From positions 113,138,432 to 113,202,431 of the forward strand of contig NC_080685.1 in assembly GCF_030445035.2 (NCBI RefSeq): a stretch of DNA of 64,000 nt, written 5' to 3'. Under the pieces are notes generated by a model. It made no database searches and was not told the origin of the DNA. It saw only the letters and a list, made by a program, of their open reading frames with translations. The stretch comes from Dasypus novemcinctus. Its lineage: Eukaryota; Chordata; Mammalia; Cingulata; Dasypodidae. Of this stretch, positions 46,639 through 59,201 are shown one piece after another. Both the position numbers and the translations under genes were made by a program. Positions within the stretch are counted from its first letter, which is position 1. Every line of letters starts with the position of its first letter.

Positions 46639-48139
46639 CCGCCTTCCCATCTGCACCTTGAGGATCTTCTAGCATGTACTCCCTAGGGAGTTTAGCAGAG
46701 GTATATGCAATAGTCTCTAAAGTTTGTGGAATGATGCCACAGGTACCTAATACATGAGCTTAGAGGTAGAAGAATTACAAGAAAGAACGGGAGGCAGCAG
46801 GAAGTTCAACCCAGAACAGTTTGGCTTTTGCGTATGTGATCGTGGGGATGCAACTTCACCTGTTGGCTTCATTTTCCAGTCTACACCATGATGGCCTTGA
46901 GATTCAATGAAAAGCAGGTATCTTCGTGCTTTGGCTTAAAACACTTCAGTGGCCACCCATGACGCTTAGAGCAGATTAAGTTCCTCCTCATCATTTATGT
47001 GGTGGGCAGCCAGTAAATGGCTTCCAAGGATCTCTCCTCCGGATACACATCCTTGTGAGGAATTAGTGGCTCTTCTAATCAGTAGAACATGTCACTTCCA
47101 AGATTTTTAAACATTTGTGACTTTTGTCCCTCTAGTTCTCTTTTGTTCTGTATGTAGGTATCTATGCCTATCAATCTTTCTATCTCTTTATCTTTTTCTC
47201 CCTCCCTCTCTCCCTCACTCTGGGAAACAAGCTGCAGCGTTACGGGCTGCCCTGTGCAGAGGCCCACATGGAATAAAACAGAGGCGGTTCCTGAAAACAG
47301 AGAGGGACACAGGCCCTCAGGAGAAACTGAATCCTGCCAATAACACAAGTGACCTTGGAGGTGGGTCCTTCCCCAGGGGAGCCTCAGCTGAGGGCACAGC
47401 CTCAGCCTTGGGGGAGGTGATGGGGTGCCAGGAGCCAAAAGGTTAGGAGAACTGGGCCAGATTTGACCCTGGATTTGGCAGCAAGTAGATTGTTGGGGAT
47501 TGCTAAGAACAAAAGTGGGGGTAGAGGTCATGGTGGGGTCACAGACAGAGGTCATAGACACAGGGAGCTGTGGACTGGAAGGCAGGAAGTAGGGCAGGCA
47601 GCTGGGAAAGGGCAGTTGTCAGTTAAACTGCTGCAGGCTGATGGGGCTTTGTGTGCTCTGAAATTCTAAAGGGGAGGTGAGGAGCAGTGTAATCACCTGA
47701 GCCTCCAGATGCAGGAAGAAGAGGATGTCAGAGAGACTGGAAGCAGGAGAAGGACCCCAGGTGCCACTGCTGCCCTGAAGATGGAGGAGGTATGGAGAGC
47801 AAGAGAAAGAAACAGAATTTGCCAGCCTCCTGAATGGCCTTAGAAGTGGACTTTCCTAGAACCTCCAGGAAAAACAGCCCTGGGGACCCTGGATTTCTAC
47901 CTGGTAAGATCCTGAGCGCAGGACCCAGCTAAGCTTGCCCAGACTTCTGACCCACAGAGCCTACTGGGTGAAAAATGGGTGTTGTTTAAAGTCATCACAT
48001 TTGTTATAACTTGGTATGTGGAAAAAAACAACACCCCCCAAAAAACAAAGAAACAAAAAACCCAAGCTTCTTGATAGACTTTCACTGAGTGAAACTTAAA
48101 ATAGGAAATATCTTCATATGTGTGACTTACTTCCATTTT
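46639..48139. other. Unique sequence, no gene recognised
   Basis: A pyrimidine-rich stretch lies at about 47160-47220. Open frames at 47079-47561 (minus, 160 codons) and 47117-47446 (plus) overlap each other and have no known domain. Confidence 0.4.
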
Positions 48140-49185
48140 TTTTTTACTAGAGAAGTGTTTGGCTTACAAAACAATCATGCATAAATTACAGGATTGCCAT
48201 ATCCCACCCTATTATTGACACTTTGTTGAAAATCTTATGATATGCTCAAACCCCTGGTCTCCATTTGAGAAAAGTTTGCACACAGAACATTTTAAAATGT
48301 AACAATGTTTACTATTTCCCTAAAAATATCTTCTTTGTGATCAGTAGATGGCAGTAGTTGTACAGTTTTTTCCCCTCTTCAATGTACTCAATACTAGAAA
48401 TTGAGATTTATGTAAAAGGCAGAGTTGGTTTAGGTTTTTGAATAGAATTAAAGCGGCACTAATACTCCACTTCCCCATCTGTACCTTTTTTTTTTCCTTT
48501 GTTCAATGAGGACAGTAATAATTTAATAAAAGTAATGCTTTTTTAATTTTTAAACCTTTTTTATTCTTCATCTTTTCAGACAGTGAAATTGACATAAAAG
48601 ATGCAATAGCAGTACAGGGACTTCATTTATCCAGACTCATTTGAGAGTAAGTTGTCGATGTCTATTTTCTACAAATAAGGGCATTCTTATTCATGGCCAC
48701 AATAATCAACATCTGGAAATGAACATTGTCAAATTAATAACCTGCAATACTCTGATATCATTCAAGTTTCACTAATTGCTCCAATAATGTCCTTTTAGCC
48801 AAAGGATGCAGTAGAGAATTATCTGTTGTATTTAGTTATCATGTTTTAGTGTCTTTTAACTGCTCATGTTCTACAGTATTTCTAGGATTCCATGACCTTG
48901 GTACTTTGGAGAATACAGTCCAGCTATTTGAGGACTACCCCTCAATTTGAGATTCTATATCTTCCTTATAGTAGATCAAGTCATGCATGTTTGGCAGGAA
49001 AATCACAAAGTGATGCTGTATTCTTATCATTTCATCCTGTCAGGGAGCACCTGGGTACAATTTGCCCCATTAGTGGTGATGTTTGCTTCCATCATTCTAT
49101 TGCATTGGTGTCTGCCAGGCTCCTCCACTGTAGAATTATTCTTCTCCTTTTTGTAATTAGCAAGAATTTTGTGGGTAGTTACTTT
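48140..49185 (-). mobile_element. Old L1 3' untranslated region, minus strand, split by a solo LTR
   Basis: AAAACAATCATGCATAAATT near 48160, then a long 3' region with CCAATAATGTCCTTTTAGCC, TTCCATGACCTTGG, GGCAGGAAAATCACAAAG and GTCTGCCAGGCTCCTCCACT, a classic mammalian L1 3' order. It continues after the LTR at 49736 to about 49920 (AATTACCCATTTATTTCTTT). Confidence 0.7.
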
Positions 49186-49735
49186 GAGACTGTAGTAGTT
49201 TGATATTATTGATGAATTCCAAAAAGACATATTAATTTATATTTGTAAACTGATTGTTTCCTCTGGGCATATTAGATTATATTGGATTCATAGATTTCCT
49301 TGATTAAGTAATCATGTAAACCTCTTGTGCCAGTAGAGTGTTGAGCTCCTACCCTTTGGTGGGTGGGGACTCACAGATAAAAGGCATGGCAAAGGACGGG
49401 GTTGAAGGCTTTTAATGTTGGTGTTTAGATGTTGGAGTTTGATGCTGAAGCTGGAGCCCCAGGGAGAGAGGCAAAGCCTAGAGAGCCTCATAGTCTCCAG
49501 CTGACCTTGTGGAGAAAACAGAGCTGAGCCCAGAGGAACCCAGGAAGCCTGAGCCCTCACAGACTTTGGCAACCATCTTGCTCCAACACATGAAAATAGA
49601 CTTTGGAGAGGGAAGTAACTTATGCTTTATGGTCTGGTATCTGTAAGCTCCTACCCCAAGTAAATACCCTTTATAAAAACTAAACTATTTCTGGTATTTT
49701 GCATCAGCACTCCTCTGACTGACTAATACAGAGAC
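49186..49735 (+). repeat. Solo LTR of the ACTAATACA family, complete, 5-bp target-site duplication
   Basis: LTR 49191-49730 (540 bp): opens TGTAGTAGTTTGATATTATT and closes GACTGACTAATACA. The duplication GAGAC is exact at 49186-49190 and 49731-49735. It sits inside an older L1 3' region whose sequence resumes cleanly. It has the best-defined ends of the family here and serves as reference for the other copies. Confidence 0.93.
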
Positions 49736-50605
49736 AATGCAAATATCATGTTCTTCATCAAACGTTCAAATTACCCATTTATTTCTTTTGGTATGGATTC
49801 ATGAACTCCTATTATATTCCATGGGTTATCATTTATTTTGATTCTCAAAATGTTTCAAATTTGATCAGTGGGATACACTTCAAACTGTCTTCTATGTCCT
49901 CTTGACAGGACTCATTCATTAATTTATGGCAAAACCAAGTCTTCAAGGCTCAAGAAGTACTTTCCCTGCCCCAGCCTGGAACCAGCTATTTTTCTAAAAG
50001 GGCTGCGTGCTGTTAGTGGACATTGGTATTTAGATACCAAGATCTAGGCAATAGGGAGCTCACTGCTATTAGGTTGTCACTGTTCACAGTTCTTGGTAGA
50101 CACAGCTAAGGAATATATAATATTTATACTGTGTATGTATATATCTATATGTATATACATAAGTGGGTAAGTAAAGACTGTTACATCTATATTTATTTCT
50201 ATATCTATATCTATTGAAAACCACAAATTCACCCAAAGAGCAACTACTTAATTGGCAGATGCCAGTACAAAATGCAGGACCCCTGTTCTAAAAGGGGGAA
50301 AAAGTGACAGGAAAGATTTTAAAATACAAGGCTTTTTCCTTTCTCCCACACTATCTCTACTTTTCATGGTATATTTTACTTACTACCTAATACCATTCTA
50401 ACTAAAGAAAAATTTTAAATTTAAACTATTACAATGAATTGTACTGTTGCTCTTTATATTGTGCAATGTCAGTTGTAAATACAAATACAAGAGCATTTAA
50501 CTTGTATGCGGAATCACTAAAATTACCCAAATCTTATTTCAAAGCTCTATTTCACTGTGCATGTATTTAGTTCTTACCAGAATAGTGGAAACCCTGCATG
50601 AAACT
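49736..50605. other. End of the split L1 region, then AT-rich unique sequence
   Basis: L1 3' sequence continues to about 49920. After that is AT-rich unique sequence with an impure (TA)n/(TATC)n microsatellite at about 50115-50215. No gene found. Confidence 0.4.
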
Positions 50606-50963
50606 AACTCTTTTTTAAAAATATTTATTTTTATTTATTTCTCCCCGCCCACTTGTTGTTTGCACTTGCTTTGTCTGTTTATTGTATTCTCATCTTCCTT
50701 TTAAGAGTCACTGGGAACTGAACCCAGGACCTCCCATGTGGGAGGGATGTGCCAAATCACCTAAGCCACCTCTACTCTGATCTTTGTTGTGTCTCTCATT
50801 ATGTTTTCCTCATTATGTCTCTTGTTGCATCAGCTCACCAAGCCAGCCCGTAACATCAGCTCACTGTCTTGGTTGCTTTCTTTAGGAACCAACCCCAGGA
50901 TCTCCCATGTAGTAGGTGGGAACTCAATCACTTCAGCCACATCCAATTCCCTCAACTCTTTTT
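50606..50963 (-). mobile_element. Dimeric tRNA SINE (DAS-III-like) with 10-bp target-site duplication
   Basis: The minus-strand element 50616-50953 has its tail at the left (AAAAATATTTATTTTTATTT) and two tRNA-like monomers with reversed B-boxes (GGGAACTGAACCC and GGAACCAACCCC). The duplication AACTCTTTTT occurs at 50606-50615 and 50954-50963. Confidence 0.85.
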
Positions 50964-52700
50964 ATTTTACTTTTAAAAATATTTATGTATTTTTTATTAG
51001 AGAAGTTGTGAGTTTGCAAAACAATCATGCATGAATGTGCAGAATTCCTATACATCACACCTTGATCAACAACTTACATTGTTGTGGAATATTTGTTAGA
51101 GATTATGAAAGAACATCAGATTTTTACCACTATGATCCATAGTATACATTTGGTATGTCTTTATATACTGCATATCCTTAGCACGAGCTATTAGTATTGT
51201 ACATTTGTTATAGTTCATGAGAGAACCCTCAGATATTTGTACTGCTAACCACAGTCCATCTTCCACTACATGGTTCATTGTGTAAAACAGTCCCATGCCT
51301 TGAACAATCTGTCCACAATGTAAACTCAGTGGCTCTCAACGGTCATCGCATAGTTGTGCATTCATCACCACAGTAAGTTTTTGAGCATTTTCCCTAGTTC
51401 AAAAGAAAATTCCCATACCACTCCTATTATTGAACCAAATGTAATATCTGCTTTCACAATGATGCAAGAATATTACAAATTGCTGCTAATTATAGCCCGT
51501 AATTTACATTAATTGTATTTTTCCATGTATCACCATATTCTTACCACTTTATAATTGTGGCATAACTTTGTTCTAGTTCATAGGAGAACATTCTTGTATT
51601 TGTATGATTAACCACAACCATCATCTATCTCTGGGTTCACTATGATTTCAGACCCTAGATTATTCTCTGCATTACTTTCAATTGACATTTACAACCCTAG
51701 ACCACCCTCTTTTAGCCACAATCCCATTTATAAACTGGATGTTTGAGTTATAGTCTCTATAATGTGTTTCCATCAACTCGATCCATTTCCACACTTTTAC
51801 AGTCAATCTAATTAAAAATTCTACATATATTAAGCCTCAGTACCCCTTCTCATTCCCCATCCTATCTTCTGATAACTTATGCTCTAGTTTTTAACTCCTG
51901 TGTTTGTTTTTCATATTTAGTTCATATTAGTAATACCATACAACATGTAACCTTTTGTGTCTGGCTGATTTCACTCAGTATAATGTCCCCAAGTTTCATC
52001 CATGTTGTCATATGTGTCCCAAGTTCATTTCTTCTTATAGTAGGATGGTATTCCATCCTATGTATATATAACGTTTTGTTTATCCATCCTTTGGTTGATG
52101 GACACTTGGTTTGTTTCCATCTTGGGCAATTATGAATAATGCTACTATGAACGTTGGTGGGCAATTGTGTGTTTGCCTCACAATTTTCAGTTCTTCTGGA
52201 TATATTCTTAGTAGAGGAATTGCTGGATCATATGGCAGTTCTGTGTTTAGCTTCCTGAGGAACTGCCAAACTGTCTTCCACAGAGGCTGCAGCAATTTTA
52301 CAATCCCACCAACAGTGAAGGTGTGTTCCTATTTCTCCACATACTCTCCAGCACTTATTGTTTTCTCTGTCTTTTAGTAATGGTCATGCTATGAGATGTG
52401 AGGTAATATCTCACTGTAGTTTTGAATTGCATTTCCCTATTGCTAGTTATATGGAACATTTTTTTGTGTGCTTTTTTACATTCATATTTCCTCTTTTGAG
52501 AAATGGACATATAAGTCTTCTGTCCATTTTTAAACTGGATCCCTTGGTTTTTTACTTTTGAGTTGTAGGATCTTTTTATATAGCATGAAAACCAAACCCT
52601 TAATGGATATTTGGTTTCCAAATACTTTCTCCCATTGAATGGGCTGCTTTTTCTTGACAAAGTCTTTGGAAGCACAATTTGTTTTATTTTTTGATATGTG
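50964..52700 (-). pseudogene. L1 3' untranslated region and ORF2 C-terminus, minus strand
   Basis: From the left, L1 3' untranslated sequence (AAAACAATCATGCATGAATG) runs to about 51900. Then on the minus strand comes ORF2 C-terminal coding in broken frames: PSTKGWINKTLYIHRMEYHP at 51922-52164, MLQPLWKTVWQFLRKLN at 52080-52295, and SYNSKVKNQGIQFKNGQKTY at 52355-52675. The frame changes at about 52100 and 52330. It is the best-kept ORF2 tail in the window but is truncated and inactive. Confidence 0.85.
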
Positions 52701-54030
52701 CACGTTTGACCAACACTCCTCCTTTGCCTAATCAGGAAGGGCTAGAAGGAAAGGAACTATTAGTTGCCCTATCTTTCCCTTTCCTTTAGTCATCATTTTC
52801 ACTGTAAGAGGTTGACTAACAGGGGGCAGCAGGAGGAAGAAAGGATCTGAAAGGAATTCTTGGTGGTTTTGTATGTCTTAGAAGGCCATTTCCTACCTTT
52901 GCTTTGTAAGTAGCTCTAGTTTGAAAGGAAAGTATGGCCTCATGGAGCAGTCAGCCTCTGCTCAAGTCACAGAGGCTAACATGGTTACCCTTGTACTCAT
53001 GTTGAGACTTGCTGAACTCCTACCCATCACAGAGTCATTGTAATTTTCTGCTCATGGGACGTAGTGAATGCAACATGCTAATGGAGTGGCAAGGAATGCA
53101 GACTTGCATATTGTGTATATGTCTTTAAATCCACTACACTGTTGGATTTCATGGACAAAACACAGTGCCTGCCCTATGGAACTTGGACACATGAATAGAA
53201 AACCCTTGAGTCATGGATCACTTTGAGTCAGATCATGCAAGCTTACAGAAAAAAGAGTTGGATATTTCCAATGTTGATATTCTGAGCTCTTTCAAAGCCA
53301 TATATCATTAAGGTTTTCAAACTAGAAATGTAGAAGCCACTGTGGCATTCTAGGTTATAATTTCTGATAAGGAAATAGAGCTACAACACACATAAACACA
53401 AAGCTCTGTGGGATCTTCAGTAATTTTGTGAAAAGTGTAGAGGGTTTTTGAGACCAGAAAGTGAGGAGGAACCCCTGAGGATGACCACAGCCTGGATTGG
53501 TGCATTTCTTGGATGACCTCACAAGAGCCACTGTGCTGGAACTCCACACCTTGTATAAGGTCTGGCACCTGAGGCTCGGGGTCTGCTTACCCAGGAAGCT
53601 GTTTTTGATGCACTGTGGGGCTAGGACTGCTCTTAGCGGGTTTATTTCTCATTTGTGGATTCTTTTGTTTATTTTGTTTTGTATTTTTTCTTTTTGTCCT
53701 CATTCTTTTTTCCAGATTTTGTTTTCCTTATTCTTTCCTCTTTTTTAAAAAAAAAATTCACTTTTTTCTTTTGCCTTGTTTGTTTTTTTAAATCTTTCCT
53801 TTTTCTTTTAGTCCTGTTTCTTTATTTTCTTGTTTATTTGATTTCATTATTTTGTTCATTCTTTTTCTTCTAGCATTTGATTTCTTTTTCCTTTTTTTAT
53901 TAGATCAGTTATTCAGATAGACTTTGGAAGAGTTTGTGTTTTTGGTGATTTCGACCATCTTGTCACCACTTCTTCCCGCTGGCAAGTCTGCCTAGAGTCG
54001 CCAGGTCTCCAGCCCAGCAGAAACTCCAGC
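52701..54030. other. Unique sequence with a T-rich stretch
   Basis: No gene found. About 53660-53920 is strongly T-rich (TTTTGTTT and TTTCTTTT blocks) and gives low-complexity open frames. The pseudogene starts soon after. Confidence 0.4.
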
Positions 54031-56210
54031 ATGCTGTGGGCTCTCGCAGCCTTGAGGGCTAAGGAGGAGACCCACTTCAAGAACTATCGGTTCCTAGAAC
54101 CACAGGCAAGGGTGCCTTTTGTGATCAAATTAGCATGGCACGTCCTCAGCAGCCACGGCCCCAGCAGCCTCTGCGTGCGCTCCAGAGAAGTGAGCATAAT
54201 GAAGAGCTTGAGCCATCCCAACATCATCCGGCTCTTTGAAATCATTGACAGCACCAAGGAGCTCTACCTCATCATGGAGTACGCCCATGGAGGTGATCTC
54301 TTTCAGTACTTGGTGGCCCATGACCCTCTATTAGAAGAGGAAGCCCGAGCGAAATTTCACAACAAGCAGTATCTGCTGTCCAGTACTGTCACCAGAAATT
54401 TATTTCCCACAGAGAATTGAAATCAGAAGAGCAGCTTTTGGGTGCTGCTGGGAATGTTAAACTTGCCGATTTCGGCTTGAGTAAGACATTTGACATGGAC
54501 TAGGAGCTGATAGCCCTGTGCGGCACTCCCTGTTGTACTGCCCCCACATCTTTAAGGGGCACACGTACGATGGGCCGGCCATGGGCGTCTGGAGCCGGGG
54601 GGTGATTCTGTACACCATGGCCAGTGGGGACGTCCCTTTCACTGCCCAGAGCTTCCAGGCCCTGCGGGAGCAGGCGCCCAGCGGGGAGCTCTATGTTGCA
54701 GACTGTCTGTGGACTGTATAAACCACACCAGAAAGTGCCTCGCAGCGGATGCCTGCAAGAGGACAAAACCACGGGATATAAAGAGCGACCTGTGGGTACA
54801 TACGGGCTAGCAGGACAAAGAACTGAAGCCCTCTGTGGAGCCCCTCCCAGATGGCCAGGGCCCCTGCTGAAGAGCAGTGACTACACCAGAGAGAGGTAGA
54901 GGAGTCCCTGGCTAATGTGAAACATGACGAGATCATGGCCATCTATCTCTTGCTGGGCGACAGCAGATGGGAGCAGGAGACCACCAGCTCCCCGCAGACC
55001 CAGCCCTCAGCTGGCAGAGACGCAGCTGCCCTCCTTCCCCACACCACGTGGAGCAGCACAGCGTGTCTGTGCAGCCCAGGTGGTGAAGAGGCAGCGAACC
55101 TGCCCTTCTCCCCCCTGATTGCTTGTCTACAGCCCTTCAATACAGGGAGAAGGACCGGAATTCAGGGAGGGAGGCTTGGGGCCTGAGCAACACATACGCC
55201 AGCCCCCTGCCAGGCCAGGAGTGGGAGAAGCCCACTCTGTGCCCTCCCACCAGCGCCTGCCCCTGCCCCGGTCAGCCCTGCAGCTCTCCTCTCCTGCAGA
55301 GGACCAGCCTCAGCCAGGCCTTCATGGATGAGGGCTGGGAGAGCCAGCGCACACCAAAGACAGGAGCCTCCAAGACGTCGGCTTCCCCCACAGGGCCCAG
55401 GCCCTGCCTCATGTGCACCAGCAGCCCCGGATGGCCTGGGTGAGGCCCAGCCAGGCCGCCAGGCCCTGCCCCAAGGAGCGTCGTCAGGAGGGTCCCCTGC
55501 TTGGCCCTGTGGTCACCGCCTCCTCCCAGGTCATCTGCAGCAGGGATGGAGGCCCCGAAGGAATCACTTCTTTGCCCACTGTTGGCACGGGTGAAGCCAT
55601 CCCTGGGGGAACACCCCAAGTCAGGGGCAAGCAGCAGAACTTGCCCTGCAGGGGGAGGTCTGCCTCCCCTCCCCCATCAGCCAGGGCCAGCTGGGCACCT
55701 TGAACATTACATGGCTTCCATCCAGCATTGCGTGTGCCTAGGGTGCACTGGCAAGGAGCAGCACCAGCGGGGGAGGAACGACCACGGGGGCCCTCAGGGG
55801 GCCCTGCCATGGTCACGGGACCTGAAGTGGAGGACGAAGGTCATTAGCTCCCTGGAGCCCCATGAGATGATGCGGAAGATCCGCCAGGTGCTCGATGCAC
55901 ATGGGAAGAGTCCAGGCTGCTCTCAGTAGATGTTCTGTGGAGGAACAAGTTTATGCGCCACACGGAGCCTGAAGGACAGTGGGGGAGATGAGCAGGTGTG
56001 GACACAGCAGCTGTAGTTGGACCTGGACAACAGTTTCGGCTGCTGGGCACGAGTGCCATGTGTGCTGGAGGGCTTAGGGCATGGAGGATGGAGGTCTGCA
56101 GTGCTGGGCGGGTCTCAGCGGGTCCACCTGCAGAGGAGGTCCTCATCCACAAGACCTTCCAAGCATTGGCTCCTAAGATCCAGGAGCTTCAGCTTCCAAA
56201 GGTGAAGGGA
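54031..56210 (+). pseudogene. MARK-family kinase processed pseudogene
   Basis: This is an intronless, broken copy of a microtubule-affinity-regulating kinase (MARK/Par-1) mRNA, with the domain order kept. Kinase N-lobe: REVSIMKSLSHPNIIRLFEI and LYLIMEYAHGGDLFQYLVAH (54188-54320). Catalytic loop and DFG (54387-54480): HRE where HRD is expected, DFG kept at 54468-54476. Then a TAG at 54501. The glycine loop is unrecognisable and the VAIK lysine segment is missing. A C-lobe remnant (VILYTMASGDVPF-like) follows, then UBA-like DEIMAIYLLLGD (about 54925-54960), a spacer, and the KA1 domain: SLEPHEMMRKIRQVLDAHG (about 55850-55905), with its end at about 56136-56205. Several frameshifts separate these parts. 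An AATAAA lies at 56383 but no poly(A) tail is visible. The parent kinase phosphorylates microtubule-associated proteins; this copy cannot encode one. Which MARK paralogue it came from is unclear. Confidence 0.88.
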
Positions 56211-59201
56211 ACCTTCTGGGGAACCAGAGGAGCAGCCTGCAGAGACTCGCTGCCAGGAAGCCACTCGCCCCACCTACGGTGCTGCAGAGACTGGCCTGGC
56301 CTGTGTCCCCTGGGGCCCTGCACCCCTCTCCTGCCTTCTCCATCTTTTCCTCTTTGTAGGAGAGTGGAGTCAATTCTGGAGAAATAAAGAGAATTCAAAT
56401 GAGAGCAGAGGCTGATTCTTCAAAGCTTGCCCTAGCAAGAGGGTCGATACCATCTCTGGTGTGGGCAGAGACCCCAGGTAGGCAGGAGCATGGCAAGCAT
56501 CACAGTGAGCAGCGAGAAGGCTCGGGGGGGCTCCCGATGCCAGTGGTGGGCAATGAAGGCCGCCTGAGAGGCAGCTTATGTGACTGGGGAACTCATTTGG
56601 CTTCCCCTGGTAGGTCCTTATTTGGGAGAATGCGTGACTTCCATAGGGTGAACACAGGGTGGCTGGGTGTCATTGGCAAAATTCCTCCCCTCTGGGGCCT
56701 GATGCTTACAGAGGTTTTGGGGTCTCAGTTCTTTCCCTGCCCAGAAATTCCCTCTCCCACCCTGTCCTCTACAGTGGTCCAAGGAAGTGGAGGAGGGGAA
56801 GATGCAGCAGGGCTCTCTCACAAACAGGCAGCACAGGGGGCTGCCTCTAAAGGACAATAATATGCATAACAACAAAAAATAAAATTCAGAGGTTCCCTTT
56901 TTCTCCAGCTCCAAGCAGGAAGTGGACACTGCATCCCTGGGTCCTGCCCTGGTGACGGGATTCCCTGTTAACCCTTGCAAAGCCCACTTAGGCTTCTACC
57001 CTCTCCTCCCTCCTTCCCCTCAAGCAAACCACCCCATGGCCTGCCCCTCACCTCAGGACCCTGGGACCCATGCCTGGGTGTCTGTGCGCCTGGCCTGGTG
57101 CAGATCTGAACAGGAGGGGCTGGCAGCTGCTCTAGGATGCAGAGGTGAGGGTGAGGGGTGCTGGTGACCCCCCACACCAAATGCTGTCCACTTCCCCAGA
57201 GTCAGGCATATTCCTCCCCAAGCTGCTGTCGGGTCCTGTCCTCCAAAGAGCCTGTGCTCCCACCTCCCCCAGCCCTCCAGGTGGAAAGAGGGGCTGACCC
57301 AGGCCGGGAGAGAGCAGGGGCTGTGGATTGCTGGGCCCCCAGTCACTAGGAGGCTGCCCCGGGGGTCCTCTCCCTGGTGAGGGGACACTGAGGCTTCACC
57401 CTCCTGGAGAGCCTCTGCCCGACAGCACCCACCTGCTGCTGCTCTTCCCTCGGGGTGCCCTTGCTGTGACCCACACAGCTCCTGTCACAGTAACTCCCCC
57501 TCCCCACCTCCCTGGGCCATCCCTCTTCTTCCTGCCTTCCCTCATGGACAGTGAGGTCCTGCAGTGGCTGAGGAAGAGGAGGGACCTCGGGGATCCAGCC
57601 TTCTCAAGGCCATTTTGGGAGCAGGTGTTTATGGGCACTTAGCTGGCAGCAGGCGGTACATCCTGATTCACCTCTCTGCTCTGTTGAACCTTTGAGACAT
57701 CGGGGAAGGGGGCCATACACAGATGCTCCCACTCTCACCTGGACTGTGCATTTTTCTGTGAGGGCTTATTTATAAATTCATGGGATCATGATGAGTCCAC
57801 AACCACCCATCATTTTCCGCCTCCCCTGGTCTCATTGCAGGCCCTGAGGAAAGTCAAGCCCTTGGGAACATGTGAAGCCCTGGCCAACATCGCCCCTCCT
57901 GCCCTACTCTCCTCCTGGGCCACCCCCCCTTCCCCTCTACTTTTGTGATGGCCTGAGGGTCCAGAAGAGCACAGCATAGCTGAAGAGGAGAGGGTCAGCG
58001 GGGCCCCACAGGGCGGACCCTTCCTGTCCACCTTTCCGTCCTGCACTAGCTTCTCTCAGCAGTATTTTGTGCAGTATTTTGTGGGGGGAAAAACCATGGG
58101 GAGCAAACAGAGTTTTCACCAACAACTGCACAGTGTGATGCAGGTTTGAATGGGATCCCTGCTTATAGGAAGTGGTGGGGGACAGGGGCAGAAGGAGGTG
58201 GACACTGGGAACACTGCCATACCCAGGGCTGCTCCCCTGGACCAGTGTCAGAGAAGCAGCATGGAGAGGAGTGCGTCCCCGTGGCTGGCAGCTTGCGCTG
58301 CTGCGCTGCCATGAGCTGCCCGGCTGACGATGCACCTCCAGCAGGGCCCTCTGCCTCCCAGGTCAGGACGGTCATAAAACCTCCTCTCCCCCTCTTCTCC
58401 CCAACCCTGTTTCCAGCTAATACCAGGAGATTCGAGTAACACAGGCAAAAAGAACTCTCCTAGGGTTTATGCTAATGGGGAACTAGAGGAGAGGAACAGA
58501 AGGAGATGGTCATCTGTTGATGGGGCTTGGTTGAAGGTAACAGAAACCAACCCAAGTTGATTTTGACGGGGAAGGGATTCATGTTGACACTGTGCAGAGT
58601 GCAAAATCGCGAGAGTGGATGGAGACTCGGGTTCTATGAAATTCAGAGAGGAGTCATACTACTACTGCATGGAGCAACTCCTCCAGTGGGGGACCCCTTC
58701 ACCCCACTAACACGACTCCAAGGCTGAACCCAACACACCGCTCTCTGGAGGCTGACATCGCCTCCACCCATCACCACAGCTGCCTTGGGGGTCCAGTCTG
58801 AATGAAGGGTCCAGGTCCCCAGCTGTCTGACTCCGTGGGTTCTGCTTCCGTGGCTGCACCTGATCCTGGAATGCCCCTCCCTGGGAGGAGTCCAGGAAGC
58901 AGGCGCCTGGCACTTTCAGCCCCATTTAGGCATTCTCTGCCTCCTACTGTGGGCAACAAAGTTGGGAGATCCCAAACCTGCCTGGCCTTGTAGAGGCTGA
59001 GCAGCCCACAGGCCACAAGTGCCTGGAGGAGAAGGGCAGAAGCAGTGAAGGTCCTTTGAGTATAAAATGAACACAATGTTTTCCTTTTGTGCTCTAGCCT
59101 ACACTAACAGAAGGAAATTCTGAAAAAAATAAAAACAGATTCCATCTTTCATTCTATCAGTTAGCCTCCTGAGGGAACTATGATAGACTACAATTAAAAA
59201 T
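56211..59201. other. GC-rich unique sequence, no gene recognised
   Basis: Open frames up to 153 codons occur on both strands and overlap one another. None shows a domain I know. The region at about 58490-58700 resembles the end of an old interspersed repeat (GGTAACAGAAACCAACCC). No convincing splice sites or RNA genes found. Confidence 0.35.

Noticed and set aside
54031-54420. An active kinase gene fragment or exon
   Set aside because: The glycine loop and VAIK segment are lost, downstream parts are in other frames with stops, and there are no introns. It is a retropseudogene.
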